Shown: in pieces, positions 1-9,059 of the stretch
Layout: the number at the start of each line of letters is the position of its first letter
How positions within the stretch are numbered: the stretch's first letter is position 1
From: Psychromonas sp. SA13A
Lineage (GTDB): Bacteria; Pseudomonadota; Gammaproteobacteria; Enterobacterales; Psychromonadaceae
Direction of reading: 5' to 3'
Assembly (NCBI RefSeq): GCF_011378715.1
Contig: NZ_WTKU01000007.1
Coordinates: 1-64,000 of the forward strand
Length of the DNA: 64,000 nt
Notes under the pieces: generated by a model
Databases searched by the model: none
Told to the model about the DNA's origin: nothing
The model's input: only the letters and a program-made list of their open reading frames with translations
Translations under genes and position numbers: made by a program

Positions 1-389
1 AGGTATTGAAATAACTGACCTCCACGTTTCTTATCAGACCAAATATAAAGATAAATCGTTTCATGGCTAATCCGCACTTTGTGTTCTTCTCGCAACCATC
101 CTGATATTTGCTCGGGACTCCATTCGAGTCGAATCTTTGAGTTAATTAATGCAATGAGGCTACTCGTCATTTTAATTGCTTTACGAGAATGTAATCGACG
201 ATGATGTGCAAACGATTGGGCTTGTTTAATGCGATATCCTCGCTTACCTGTATTACGAGAAAGCTCTCTACTGATAGTTAATTGACTGACTTTTAACTGT
301 TGCGCAATTTTATTTTGACTCAGACCTATTTTCTTTAAAGCATAAATCTGGCATCTTAGCCCATAGGTCAGTTGTTTATATGTTTTCAT
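1..389 (-). mobile_element. IS30-family transposase, N-terminal part (runs off window)
   Basis: Transposase of an IS30-type insertion sequence, which moves the element by DDE chemistry. Reading the minus strand from the ATG at 389 gives an open frame to the window edge (about 129 residues). It begins MKTYKQLTYGLRCQIYALKK and continues with an N-terminal helix-turn-helix (QNKIAQQLKVSQLTISREL, then RNTGKRGYR) and the family-typical WSPEQISGWL and ISHETIYLYIW motifs. The catalytic DDE core lies beyond the window, so intactness cannot be judged. A hairpin lies between the start codon and the putative element end near 480. Family call is firm. Confidence 0.9.
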
Positions 390-407
390 TGTTGCATCTC
401 TTGCCGG

Positions 408-448
408 AGAAAAAGCGATAAGCATATATTCAGCTGGCCGCTTTTTCT
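408..448. promoter_or_regulatory. Hairpin upstream of the IS30 transposase start
   Basis: Perfect 10-bp inverted repeat AGAAAAAGCG (408-417) and CGCTTTTTCT (439-448) with a 21-nt loop, placed just 5' of the transposase start. Read on the minus strand it sits in the leader of the transposase message. It could damp outside transcription into the gene, as in other insertion sequences; this is inference. Confidence 0.45.
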
Positions 449-452
449 ACCA

Positions 453-480
453 ATTCAAATTATGCACTTATAATCTGAAT
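453..480. repeat. Putative terminal inverted repeat of the IS30 element
   Basis: An imperfectly palindromic AT-rich stretch starts ATTCAAATTATGCAC and ends CTTATAATCTGAAT. It marks the likely right end of the insertion sequence, since recognisable transposon sequence stops here. The other end is outside the window, so the repeat pair and any target duplication cannot be confirmed. Confidence 0.35.
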
Positions 481-1055
481 CCAAGGATGATTCTTCAAGC
501 GGTCTTCAAACTCTATTATAAACCAGCTCATCGTAGCTCTCCGCTGTTGAACAGTTTTGACCATTTATTTGATGCCGCTCTAATTACTAAACAAAGGCAC
601 TTGTTGTGACAAAAGGAACGTTTGCTGAGTTATATAGTGTCCAACAGGTTGATTATATCGTTCATTGGAAGGTGTCTAAGTATTACCTACCAACAATGCC
701 CTACACCATCATTTCAAGTGGTAGCTTGTCTTTATCAAGGTAATAGCATCTTGTTCTTTAAGGCATTGGGCAATTCAAACAGGAGAAAGGACTTCAGATA
801 ATGAATTGTAATGTTCAGGAGTGAAGGCTTCAATAGGGTGAAAGTCGTAATCTAAAGTCACAAAAATACCGACGTTGTTTGAACATCGGATTTTGATTAC
901 ATATACCTAAAAATCAATACTTTTTATTAACTGATCAGCATTACATCTTAGGTTGCTATTTTTGTTGATTTTAGATCGCCACAATCGATTTATGGAGTGT
1001 CTTTTACAAATTAAGCAAGCCATGTAAGGATCAACTTCGTCTATACTTTGTAACA
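481..1055. other. Intergenic stretch, no intact gene
   Basis: About 575 bases between the insertion sequence and the EIIB gene. All six frames are broken by stops. A short minus-strand reading (about 475-560) gives a run containing MSWFIIEFEDRLKNHP, which could be the start of a gene cut by the insertion sequence, but I do not recognise it. Nothing else stands out. Confidence 0.4.
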
Positions 1056-1583
1056 TCAGATATTAGTTTTACCTGCTTTGTTGGAAATCCATTCTTGCAT
1101 GTCGTTTTTTAGTTGCTCAGCTTTTTTGCCAAAAATAGCTTGTATTTCATTCTTGACGATAATTACTTTTAAAGCGCCAAGTTTTTCTATTGTTTTTTGG
1201 TCAACAATTTTTACTTTATCTACTTTTACACGTAGACGAGTAAAACAGGCGTCAATGTTGGAGATATTTTCTTTGCCACCCAAAGCCATAACAAGATCAC
1301 TAGCTAGTTTTGCATCTGCTTTGTTAGAAATCCATTCTTGCATGTCGTTTTTTAGTTGCTCTGCTTTATTGCCAAAAATAGCTTGTACTTCATTCTTGAC
1401 GATAATTACTTTTAAAGCGCCAAGTTTTTTTATTGTTTTTTGGTCAACAATTTTTACTTTATCTACTTTTACACGTAGACGAGTAAAACAGGCGTCAATG
1501 TCAGTGATATTGTCTTTGCTGCCAAAGGCTAAAACAAGTCTTTCAGCAGTATCTTCATAATTCGTTAATGGGGTGTTTGACAT
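1056..1583 (-). CDS. Tandem PTS EIIB-domain protein (no EIIC or EIIA)
   Basis: This 175-residue protein consists of two near-identical copies of the glucose-family PTS EIIB domain, about residues 12-87 and 93-168, joined by a short linker. Each copy has the phospho-accepting cysteine in the motif DACFTRLR, followed by KLGALKVIIVKNE and QAIFG, typical of PtsG/NagE-type EIIB. In known systems EIIB passes phosphate from EIIA to sugar bound by a membrane EIIC domain; none is encoded nearby. The two halves are also near-identical as DNA, offset by 243 bases (81 codons), so the duplication is recent or kept homogenised. The start is supported by TAGGAG upstream. A regulatory or decoy role is possible but unproven. 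Confidence 0.85.
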   Translation of the reverse strand: MSNTPLTNYEDTAERLVLAFGSKDNITDIDACFTRLRVKVDKVKIVDQKTIKKLGALKVIIVKNEVQAIFGNKAEQLKNDMQEWISNKADAKLASDLVMALGGKENISNIDACFTRLRVKVDKVKIVDQKTIEKLGALKVIIVKNEIQAIFGKKAEQLKNDMQEWISNKAGKTNI

Positions 1584-1828
1584 ATTTACTACTCCTAAAA
1601 CACAATTAAAGTATTGACTATTAACTGTGCATTTAAATTAAATGAGTTGTGTTGATTGATGTAAGTACGAGCATTCACTTAAAAGAAGTTAAAATTTATA
1701 TTACACCAGTCTGACTATTTTTGACCTAATATTAGATAGGGCAAACAAGTTAATTCAAAATAGATTTTCATATAAATATCTGTTTATATTGAATAAATTC
1801 TCGCTAGGCAACAGGTTTTTTCGTGAAA

Positions 1829-2809
1829 TTATATACCACCACGAATATGTTGTTTTACTTGAGATTGATAAAACATTTTTAATTTTTTATCAAGTTCTTC
1901 ATCAAGGGGAGCCAAGTTACTTACCTGTGCATTTTTTATTACCTGTTGCGGGCTACTTGCTCCAGCAATAATGGTGCTGACCTGTGGTTGATCTAATAAC
2001 CAACGTAACGAGGTCTCTAATAAGTTTAAATGGCTAGGCAGCATTGCTTTAAGCTGATCGACCAATTCAACCCCTTTATTAAACGGTAATCCATTAAACG
2101 TTTCGCCGACGTGAAATGCTGCACCGTCTTTATTATAATTACGATGGTCTTGCTCTGAAAACTTCTGATCTTTAGCCATTTTCCCGCTCAACAACCCACT
2201 CGCTAATGGTAAACGAACAATAACGCCGATATTATTTTCCGCCGCCTTTGGTAATAATGTTTCGATCGCCTTTTGTCTAAAAATATTGAAAATAATTTGT
2301 ACCGTGGCAAGTTTGGGTACTTGGCAGCAAAATATGGCATCGTCAATCATTTCAACACTGGCACCAAAGTTTTTAATTAGTCCTTGTTGTTGAAAGTCTT
2401 CTAACCAATTAAATATTTCACCATTTCGTAATACTTCAGGCGGAATACAATGTAACTGCACTAAATCTAAAGCCTCAAGGCCTAAGCGCGTTATCGACCC
2501 TTGTATATTTTCTCTTACTTTATTTTTTGTGTAACTCGCAGGGAACAACGTTTCCCCTCGGCCCACCTTAGTGATAATAAAAGGCTTTTCTTTACTTTTT
2601 TTCAGCCAGCTTCCGATACGTTCTTCGCTGATTCCGCCACCATATACATCAGCGGTATCTAATAAATTGATACCTTCATCTGATGCTACCGATAATATTT
2701 CTTGTGCTTGTTTGTCTTCAAGAGGGCCAAAATCATTTCCCAATTGCCAGCAACCAAGGCCAATTTCAGAAACGTCAAAGCCCGTACTACCTAATATTCT
2801 TTTTTTCAT
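1829..2809 (-). CDS. Aldo/keto reductase family oxidoreductase
   Basis: NAD(P)H-dependent reductase of the AKR superfamily, acting in the cytoplasm on an unknown carbonyl substrate. The 326-residue length is normal. The N-terminus holds GFDVSEIGLGCWQLG, then LLDTADVYGGG supplying the catalytic Asp51 and Tyr56. A lysine in ITKVGRG and a histidine in LDLVQLHCIP complete the usual tetrad. The C-terminal TIIAGASSPQQV segment matches the cofactor-binding end. It lies 90 bases downstream of the Gfo/Idh/MocA dehydrogenase gene on the same strand, so the two are probably co-transcribed and act on a common sugar or polyol. The start has AAGG about ten bases upstream. Confidence 0.88.
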   Translation of the reverse strand: MKKRILGSTGFDVSEIGLGCWQLGNDFGPLEDKQAQEILSVASDEGINLLDTADVYGGGISEERIGSWLKKSKEKPFIITKVGRGETLFPASYTKNKVRENIQGSITRLGLEALDLVQLHCIPPEVLRNGEIFNWLEDFQQQGLIKNFGASVEMIDDAIFCCQVPKLATVQIIFNIFRQKAIETLLPKAAENNIGVIVRLPLASGLLSGKMAKDQKFSEQDHRNYNKDGAAFHVGETFNGLPFNKGVELVDQLKAMLPSHLNLLETSLRWLLDQPQVSTIIAGASSPQQVIKNAQVSNLAPLDEELDKKLKMFYQSQVKQHIRGGI

Positions 2810-2899
2810 TATTATTTACCTTGTAAATGGGAGGTATCTAATCATTGCTGAACGATTATTCATCGAACATAAATTAATTATTCAGCGTACTCAAATTGA

Positions 2900-3880
2900 T
2901 TATTCGAAATGGTATTTTTGCCCAACTTGTTGTCGAATAGTATCCATGACCGTCATAGTGCCGAGCGTATCTTGGTGAGTGATGCCTGGGCTTTCTAATA
3001 GACCCCCACGAATGCAGGACATTGCTTCTTCAATTTCGTATTCAAAACCTGTCGAACGGAAAGGTTTATCTATTGTTAATGTTTCACTTTCGGTCACTAA
3101 TGTGGCTTTATTTGTACACCAAAACATATCATGTATTTTGATTTGGCCTTTAGTACCATAAATACAAAAATCGTTACGGTGTTTTGCCATAAAACTACAA
3201 GTAAACTGTGAAAATCGACCATCGCTGTACTGCATATTTACAGAGGTATGCTCATCAACCTCTGTTTCAGTTAATAATGACGTCGCTTGAATAGATTCAG
3301 GGTTTTCCCCGTAAACCCACTGTGAGACAGTTATGTTATATATACCCATGTCTAACAAGGTACCTCCCGCCAAATCATGGTTATATAGTCGGTCGTCTAG
3401 ATCTTTTGGTATACAAAAACCAAAGTTTGACTGTAACGATTTCACTTCACCGATAACACCTGCATCTAACCAATTTTTAACTTGCTTATAAATAGGCAGA
3501 AAGCGTGTCCAAACCGCTTCCATTAAAAACAGACCTTTAGATTTTGCCAGTAACATTAGCTCTTGCGATTGCGCGGCATTCACTGTTAATGGCTTCTCAC
3601 AAAGCACCGCTTTACCGGCTTCTAAACATAATTTAATTTGTTCATAATGAAAACGATGTGGTGTGGCAATATAAACCGCATCAATTTTTCCATCGTTCAC
3701 TAGTTCATTGTAATCTAAATAGATATTTTCAATTTTATATTTATTAGCAAAGTTTGACGCTCTTTGTTCATTGCGACTAGCAATCGCATAAAGTTCGGCA
3801 TCATCTATCACGGTTAATGCTTGAGCAAAGTTTTCAGCAATGCGCCCAGGTCCAATAAGACCCCATCGAAAGTGTTCCAT
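2900..3880 (-). CDS. Gfo/Idh/MocA family dehydrogenase
   Basis: NAD(P)-dependent oxidoreductase of the glucose-fructose oxidoreductase/inositol dehydrogenase family, usually acting on sugars, inositols or dihydrodiols. The N-terminal Rossmann fold shows WGLIGPGRIAENFAQAL, followed by the family hallmark AGKAVLCEKPLTVN, whose EKP lysine is catalytic. The C-terminal half contains GGTLLDMGIYNI, typical of the dimeric dihydrodiol-dehydrogenase-like group. I place the start at 3880 (326 residues) because GGGAG lies seven bases upstream; a longer frame from 3940 would add an unlikely hydrophobic leader. It is divergent from the LysR gene at 4052 and precedes the aldo/keto reductase. Substrate unknown. 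Confidence 0.88.
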   Translation of the reverse strand: MEHFRWGLIGPGRIAENFAQALTVIDDAELYAIASRNEQRASNFANKYKIENIYLDYNELVNDGKIDAVYIATPHRFHYEQIKLCLEAGKAVLCEKPLTVNAAQSQELMLLAKSKGLFLMEAVWTRFLPIYKQVKNWLDAGVIGEVKSLQSNFGFCIPKDLDDRLYNHDLAGGTLLDMGIYNITVSQWVYGENPESIQATSLLTETEVDEHTSVNMQYSDGRFSQFTCSFMAKHRNDFCIYGTKGQIKIHDMFWCTNKATLVTESETLTIDKPFRSTGFEYEIEEAMSCIRGGLLESPGITHQDTLGTMTVMDTIRQQVGQKYHFE

Positions 3881-4051
3881 CTTTTTTCTCCCTATGGTCG
3901 ATAGTAGTATTAGCAAATTCATCAATAAAAACATGAGCAATAATATTAGTTTACCTAATAAAATATTGTTTACATATACCTATGCTTTAAACTCATTGTT
4001 TAATAATGTTAAACAATCTATTCAAAAGTTAGCTCTATAAGGATATGAAAG

Positions 4052-4963
4052 ATGATCGATAAAAAAAATCTGCAAGGTATACCTGAATTTCTTAGGGTAG
4101 TTGATGATGGAAGTTTTAGTGCAGCGGCCAACATGTTAAACAGTTCGCGTTCAAGAGTGTCACAACTAATTACCCAACTAGAAAAAAACTTAGGCGTACA
4201 GTTATTACATCGCTCAACACGATCTATTATGCTAACCGATATTGGAGAACAGTTTTATCGTCAATGCACACAGGGCTTATCCTATATAGAGCAAGCAATA
4301 GACCAAGCACAAGAAGATCAACAAACATTGGCAGGGGAAATAAGAATCAATGCGGTAGGTGGTATTTTTGGTGAGCAAATTTTAACACCGTTACTTTTTC
4401 TATTTATGGATCAACATCCTGATGTAATTATCACCTTAGATTTTAGCAGCGTGCATGTCGATTTAATTGCCCAACACTACGATATTGTAGTGCGTATGGG
4501 GCCTTTACCTGATTCAAATTTGATTGCTCGGCCGCTAACAAGTTTTAAAACACATGTTTGCGCTTCACCAGAATATTTACATAAACACAAAAAAATTAGT
4601 CATCCTAAAGATTTACTCAAACATAACATCATTTTAGGATCAGTTCATAAATGGCCATTTACTAAGCTGAATTTGTTAGGGAATAATGAAAAAGAGCGTG
4701 ACCATTATGAGTTAACCCTAAAAGGAAAATTTCACTGTGCGAATGGACATGTCAGCCGCCTTGCCGTATTAAATCATCAAGGTATCGCGCGTTTAACCGA
4801 TTACCATATTAAAGATGACCTAGCGCAAGGACGTTTAGTAACGGTATTTGACGATTGGCAATTAAACGACAGTATAGTGTCGCTAGTTTACCCACAGGCG
4901 CGTTATAAAATTCTCCGCGTTCAAGCACTGATCGATTTTTTGCTACATAGCTTTGGAAGATAG
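4052..4963 (+). CDS. LysR-family transcriptional regulator
   Basis: DNA-binding regulator of 303 residues. The N-terminal winged helix contains FSAAANMLNSSRSRVSQLIT and the recognition-helix continuation LLHRSTRSIMLTDIGE, resembling the DhaR/AaeR-like clade in which SRS replaces the usual SQPAVS. The C-terminal substrate-binding domain follows (PDVIITLDFSS, DIVVRMGPLPDS, CASPEYL). It is transcribed away from the Gfo/Idh dehydrogenase gene across 171 bases, the classic arrangement for a LysR regulator of the divergent operon. The start at 4052 follows AAGGA about eight bases upstream. Effector unknown. Confidence 0.9.
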   Translation: MIDKKNLQGIPEFLRVVDDGSFSAAANMLNSSRSRVSQLITQLEKNLGVQLLHRSTRSIMLTDIGEQFYRQCTQGLSYIEQAIDQAQEDQQTLAGEIRINAVGGIFGEQILTPLLFLFMDQHPDVIITLDFSSVHVDLIAQHYDIVVRMGPLPDSNLIARPLTSFKTHVCASPEYLHKHKKISHPKDLLKHNIILGSVHKWPFTKLNLLGNNEKERDHYELTLKGKFHCANGHVSRLAVLNHQGIARLTDYHIKDDLAQGRLVTVFDDWQLNDSIVSLVYPQARYKILRVQALIDFLLHSFGR

Positions 4964-5750
4964 TTATGAAGGGTAATATCTAGCTAACTGGGAAATTAAA
5001 CTTTTTAACCTTAACTCTGGTAAATAAAAACGAAATTTATTTAATAATCAAATGGTTAAAATTTATCACTGTACAGTATTGATAGTTTTGTGTAGTTCCA
5101 GAAAAATCATCGTAGCAATAACTTGTTATTGGTAGCTAATTTAACGCAGAAACACACGAAAATGGCTGTGCAGTATCGATTGGCTTATTGAACTGAGATT
5201 ATTTATAAAAAAGTAAATGACAAGCCTTGGAGTGTTTAGATGAATCTCAAAATATCGAAGATCAATTCCTACCTTAGAAATGGATGATCACCTTCGCTAA
5301 GTATTTTCCGAGACTAGTATGCTAATGCAATGTACGTTATTGGGGGTATGCTTTTGAAGCTAAGATTTACACTTAATGGTGCAGGTAATGCGAATAATAA
5401 AATTAAACTTGTAGTAGAACTGCTAGAGCATTCGGTTTCCGCATTGGCAACAATCAGTAATATATAAATACAAAAACCATATATTACAATTGTTTTTTTT
5501 CTTATTACTGATACTTTTAGGCAAACTGAAAGTATGAGCATTCACAATTTTTAAGATAAAAAATTTTACTTATAATTTAAAGCGTTGAATCTAGTTTTAT
5601 GAGCGAAATTTACACAAGTTGTTTTAACAATAGTTAGAAAGAAGAAAATGTTAAATTTTTTGATTGAAATGCTTTTCCTATAAATATGGGAAGAGAGATA
5701 AGTCGTGATAAATTTAATTATTACAAATTTATTATTTCGGAATATAGATT
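4964..5750. other. Long intergenic stretch, nothing recognised
   Basis: About 790 AT-rich bases between the LysR gene and the FKBP-like gene. Only short open frames without ribosome sites occur; the longest, on the minus strand at 5314-5541, has no family resemblance. I see no clear hairpin terminator, repeat array or RNA gene. Confidence 0.5.
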
Positions 5751-6182
5751 ATGGCACGTAAAAAAGATAAACAAAGTGGAAAGGGCTCTGCTGGTCAAAA
5801 TCGCAAAAAAAGTGAAGATTTTTTACTGAAATACCAACAAAAAGATAGCGTCATATTTTCTCATTCAGGGTTAATGTACCGAGTTATTGAACAATCAGAA
5901 GGTCGCTATCCAACCATTGATGACAGTGTTGAAATTCACCAGCGAATTTTATTAACTGATGGTTCAGTTATCGCTGATACTTACCAAGTTAATAGCCCAG
6001 AAAAATTTAGCCTTGAAGAAGCCATTGACGGGTTGACTGAAGGTTTACAACATATGCCATTGGGATCGAGATACGAATTTGTAATACCTTCTGATTTAGC
6101 TTGGGGTAAAAAAGGCAATGGCGGTAAAATAGGTGCCCATGCAGTACTAGTTATTGATGTACGCTTAATAGATATATATTAA
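5751..6182 (+). CDS. FKBP-type peptidyl-prolyl isomerase-like protein, probably catalytically altered
   Basis: A 143-residue cytoplasmic protein with a lysine-rich N-terminus (MARKKDKQSGKGSAG) and no signal peptide. From about residue 45 it follows the FKBP domain: SGLMYRVIEQ, a DGSV turn, then SLEEAIDGLTEGLQHMPLGS, the IPSDLAWG element and the final strand LVIDVRLIDI. Key pocket residues differ from the consensus: the usual VFDSSY reads VIADTY and the pocket tryptophan after VI-G reads leucine (IDGLTEGL). It may therefore act as a chaperone or binding domain rather than a fast isomerase. It appears to be a single-gene unit. Start chosen at the ATG; only a weak GGA lies upstream. Confidence 0.8.
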   Translation: MARKKDKQSGKGSAGQNRKKSEDFLLKYQQKDSVIFSHSGLMYRVIEQSEGRYPTIDDSVEIHQRILLTDGSVIADTYQVNSPEKFSLEEAIDGLTEGLQHMPLGSRYEFVIPSDLAWGKKGNGGKIGAHAVLVIDVRLIDIY

Positions 6183-6552
6183 TGATAAGGGTACTAAAAA
6201 AGTGACCGTTTTGCTGGTTAAGATAATCACTAACTTCGTGATGTGTTTGAACATGAGAAAACCTTCTTCAGAAAATCATGCCTTGTTATAAATAATTTAC
6301 TCTGCGCAGTCTCAGATCACTATATTAATTTTATTGGTATTCGATAAAAGTTGTATCGACTTTTAATCGTTAGTATCAAGGAAAGTGTAATGTCATTTTA
6401 ATTAACAAATTTATCTGATTTTAGGGAGCGTTACACAGTAACTTACACTACATTTTTTTATAAGAAGCCCCAAATTACTGGTTATTATTGAAAATAAAAG
6501 TTCAAGTAATTTGAAACCGTACTTAATTAATTTTTTACCAAGGTCTTTAAGC
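6183..6552. other. Intergenic stretch, promoter region of the membrane-protein gene
   Basis: About 370 AT-rich bases. No intact gene, hairpin terminator or repeat that I can support. It must contain the promoter for the downstream membrane protein. Confidence 0.4.
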
Positions 6553-7215
6553 ATGCAAACACTGAGTAAAAATGTTAAATCTGCATTGAAACAAAATTTA
6601 GTGCCAGGGGTGGTATTGCAATTGTTTGCGGTGCTCACTGCCTTGTGCTACTTCTATTATGAGCCAGCGGCTGTAGTCTTTACCTATTTGAGTGATTTAA
6701 AGAGTCAATATGGTTGGAAATATGCGATGTTATCAACTTCTCTTTTTGGTGGGCTCATCCCCTTTATTTACCTGGTTTTAACCAAGCAAATTCGTGAAAA
6801 AATTGTCGCTATCGGCTTTTTTTATGTTCTATTTTGGGCTTATAAAGGTGTTGAGGTAGATTTTTTATATCAACTTCAAGAGAGTTGGTTTGGGACTGGT
6901 AATGATGTAGGCACGCTAGCGAAAAAGACGATTGTTGATCAATTTGTTTATGGCACATTATGGGCAGCACCTAGCATGGCCATTGCATACCTATGGAAGG
7001 ATAAACTTCTTAATTTTCGTCAAACATTTGCAAATGTTGATAAGTCGTTTGTATTCGTACAAATCCCAACAACATTGGTTACCAACTGGATAATTTGGAT
7101 CCCGTCGGTGTTGATTATTTATTCAATGCCTTCTGATTTGCAAATTCCATTATTTAATTTTGTGTTGTGTTTCTTTGTATTGCTTCTTTCCAGTATTAGC
7201 AAAAAGAAGACATAA
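6553..7215 (+). CDS. Polytopic membrane protein, possibly distantly Mpv17/PMP22-like
   Basis: A 220-residue inner-membrane protein with about five or six hydrophobic segments (for example VVLQLFAVLTALCYFYY, LFGGLIPFIYLVLT, IGFFYVLFWAY, WIPSVLIIYSMP and LFNFVLCFFVLLLSS). The spacing of KKTIVDQFVYGTLWAAP and VTNWIIWIPSVLIIY recalls the DQ...P and W..WP signatures of the Mpv17/PMP22 family, but the match is weak. I choose the ATG at 6553 over a TTG at 6511 because AAGG lies ten bases before it. No operon partner is visible. Function unknown. Confidence 0.7.
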   Translation: MQTLSKNVKSALKQNLVPGVVLQLFAVLTALCYFYYEPAAVVFTYLSDLKSQYGWKYAMLSTSLFGGLIPFIYLVLTKQIREKIVAIGFFYVLFWAYKGVEVDFLYQLQESWFGTGNDVGTLAKKTIVDQFVYGTLWAAPSMAIAYLWKDKLLNFRQTFANVDKSFVFVQIPTTLVTNWIIWIPSVLIIYSMPSDLQIPLFNFVLCFFVLLLSSISKKKT

Positions 7216-7373
7216 AAAATCTTGAGTATCCATATTGCCCAGCCTTATAAATTTACCTTAAATACATTTAGAAAGTTATGAGTGATTCGTTAAAAAGGTC
7301 ACTCTTGGACTTCCAAGGTGCACAATAAAATATCGTCTAAAAACAACTTATTTTTTATTAATCGGTGGATAGT

Positions 7374-8987
7374 ATGATTAACAATCCAATATTAAAAGGC
7401 TTTCATCCTGACCCTTCTGTTTGTCGCAATGGTGAAGATTATTATATTGCAACGTCTACTTTTGAATGGTTTCCTGGTGTTAGAATATTCCATTCAAAAG
7501 ATCTTAAGAATTGGCGCCTTGCTGCTACACCGTTAGATTCAGTTGATATGTTAGATATGAAAGGAAACCCAGACTCAGGTGGAATTTGGGCGCCTGCTTT
7601 GAGCTATTCTGATGGTTTATTTTGGTTGTTATTTACGGATGTGAAAGTCATTGATGCCCCTTGGAAAAATGGGCGAAATTTCTTAGTCACTTCATCAAGT
7701 ATCGAAGGGCCATGGAGTAAACCTATCCCGATGGGGAACGGCGGTTTTGATCCGTCATTGTTTCATAGCGATGATGGTCAAAAGTATTATGTGTATCGCC
7801 CTTGGGGGCCAAGAAATCATAGTGATCCATACAATAAAATAGTGATGCAAGCATTTGATGCTAAAACAAATAGATTGGATAAAAAACGAATTACCATATT
7901 TGAAGGGACTGACCTCAAATATACGGAAGCACCTAACATTTATAAGAAAGACGGTTATTATTATTTATTAACTGCTGAAGGTGGTACAAGCTTTGAGCAC
8001 TCAGTAACGGTGGCTCGTTCGCAAGATCTCTTCGGTCCTTACGAACTAAGCCCTCATGGCGCATTAGTTACAACGTGGCATACACCTAGCAACGAGATAC
8101 AAAAAGCAGGACACGGCGCACTTGTCGAAACCCAAAACGGTGAATGGTTTATTACCTATTTAGCGAGTCGTCCACTGCGCTTTCCTGATAAACCGCTGCT
8201 TGCAAAGCATGGTCGTGGAATGTGTCCTTTGGGTCGTGAAACTGCAATTGATAGAATCGAATGGCAACAAGGTTGGCCAATCGCCGTTGGTGGGCCACAT
8301 GCTAAACTGCAAATTCCAGAAGCAAATTTACCCGCCTGTGATTGGGGGATCTCTGAACATTTTACTGATAACTTTGATAACTCTAAACTAGATAATAACT
8401 GGCAAACATTACGTATTCCCTTTACCGATAAACTAGGCAGTTTAACTGAAAAATCAGGCGTGTTAAGGCTTTATGGAAATGACAGTTTAGTCTCACTCTT
8501 TGAGCAATCAACGATTGCTACACGCTGGCGTCACCACCATTTTAGCGCACAAACTAAAATGACATTTTCACCTGAAAATTTCCAGCAATCAGCAGGAATT
8601 TGTTGTTATTACAACACGAGTAATTGGACTTACTGCCTTATTGATTTTGATGAAGAGTTAGGTAAACGTTGCTTGCGTCTGATTCAGATTGACCAACAGA
8701 TTGCAACTTTTCACCATTATGATGGTAATGAAATTATTGTGCCTGATAATATTGCACATGTCTGGATGAAAGTTGATGTTGAAGGTCTCGATTATTACTA
8801 TAGTTACTCCTTTGATGGTGATAACTGGATACAGTTTGAGAAAAATTTCGAATCTTGGAAGCTATCAGATGACTATATTAATGGCCGTGGTTTCTTTACC
8901 GGTGCATTTGTAGGTTTACACTGTGAGGACATAAGTGGTGATGGTTGTTTTGCTGACTTTGAATCATTTACTTATCAAGCCAAATAA
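7374..8987 (+). CDS. GH43 beta-xylosidase / alpha-L-arabinofuranosidase (first copy)
   Basis: Cytoplasmic glycoside hydrolase of 537 residues that trims xylose or arabinose from xylo-oligosaccharides. The five-bladed propeller carries the general base Asp13 in ILKGFHPDPS, Asp126 in GFDPSLF and the acid Glu185 in TEAPNIYK. A C-terminal beta-sandwich (from about residue 330) is that of the XynB-type subfamily. There is no signal peptide. The ATG at 7374 is preferred to a GTG at 7365 because GGTGG at 7364-7368 forms its ribosome site. It is paralogous to the gene at 16627. Xylosidase against arabinosidase activity cannot be settled by eye. Confidence 0.92.
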   Translation: MINNPILKGFHPDPSVCRNGEDYYIATSTFEWFPGVRIFHSKDLKNWRLAATPLDSVDMLDMKGNPDSGGIWAPALSYSDGLFWLLFTDVKVIDAPWKNGRNFLVTSSSIEGPWSKPIPMGNGGFDPSLFHSDDGQKYYVYRPWGPRNHSDPYNKIVMQAFDAKTNRLDKKRITIFEGTDLKYTEAPNIYKKDGYYYLLTAEGGTSFEHSVTVARSQDLFGPYELSPHGALVTTWHTPSNEIQKAGHGALVETQNGEWFITYLASRPLRFPDKPLLAKHGRGMCPLGRETAIDRIEWQQGWPIAVGGPHAKLQIPEANLPACDWGISEHFTDNFDNSKLDNNWQTLRIPFTDKLGSLTEKSGVLRLYGNDSLVSLFEQSTIATRWRHHHFSAQTKMTFSPENFQQSAGICCYYNTSNWTYCLIDFDEELGKRCLRLIQIDQQIATFHHYDGNEIIVPDNIAHVWMKVDVEGLDYYYSYSFDGDNWIQFEKNFESWKLSDDYINGRGFFTGAFVGLHCEDISGDGCFADFESFTYQAK

Positions 8988-9059
8988 GATGAACGATTTA
9001 TACTCGTTACCAATCAAAATAGTGTGTTTTCACCTATTTAAATTAAGGAAAGTGTATTG

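Noticed and set aside
1078-1560. Open frame of 160 codons on the plus strand
   Set aside because: It is the antisense shadow of the duplicated EIIB gene and its translation shows no family features.
3881-3940. Longer start for the Gfo/Idh/MocA gene
   Set aside because: It adds a hydrophobic leader without a ribosome site, whereas the ATG at 3880 has GGGAG at the right distance and begins at the Rossmann fold.
5314-5541. Open frame of 75 codons on the minus strand
   Set aside because: No convincing ribosome site, no recognisable protein family, and located in an AT-rich spacer where frames of this size arise by chance.
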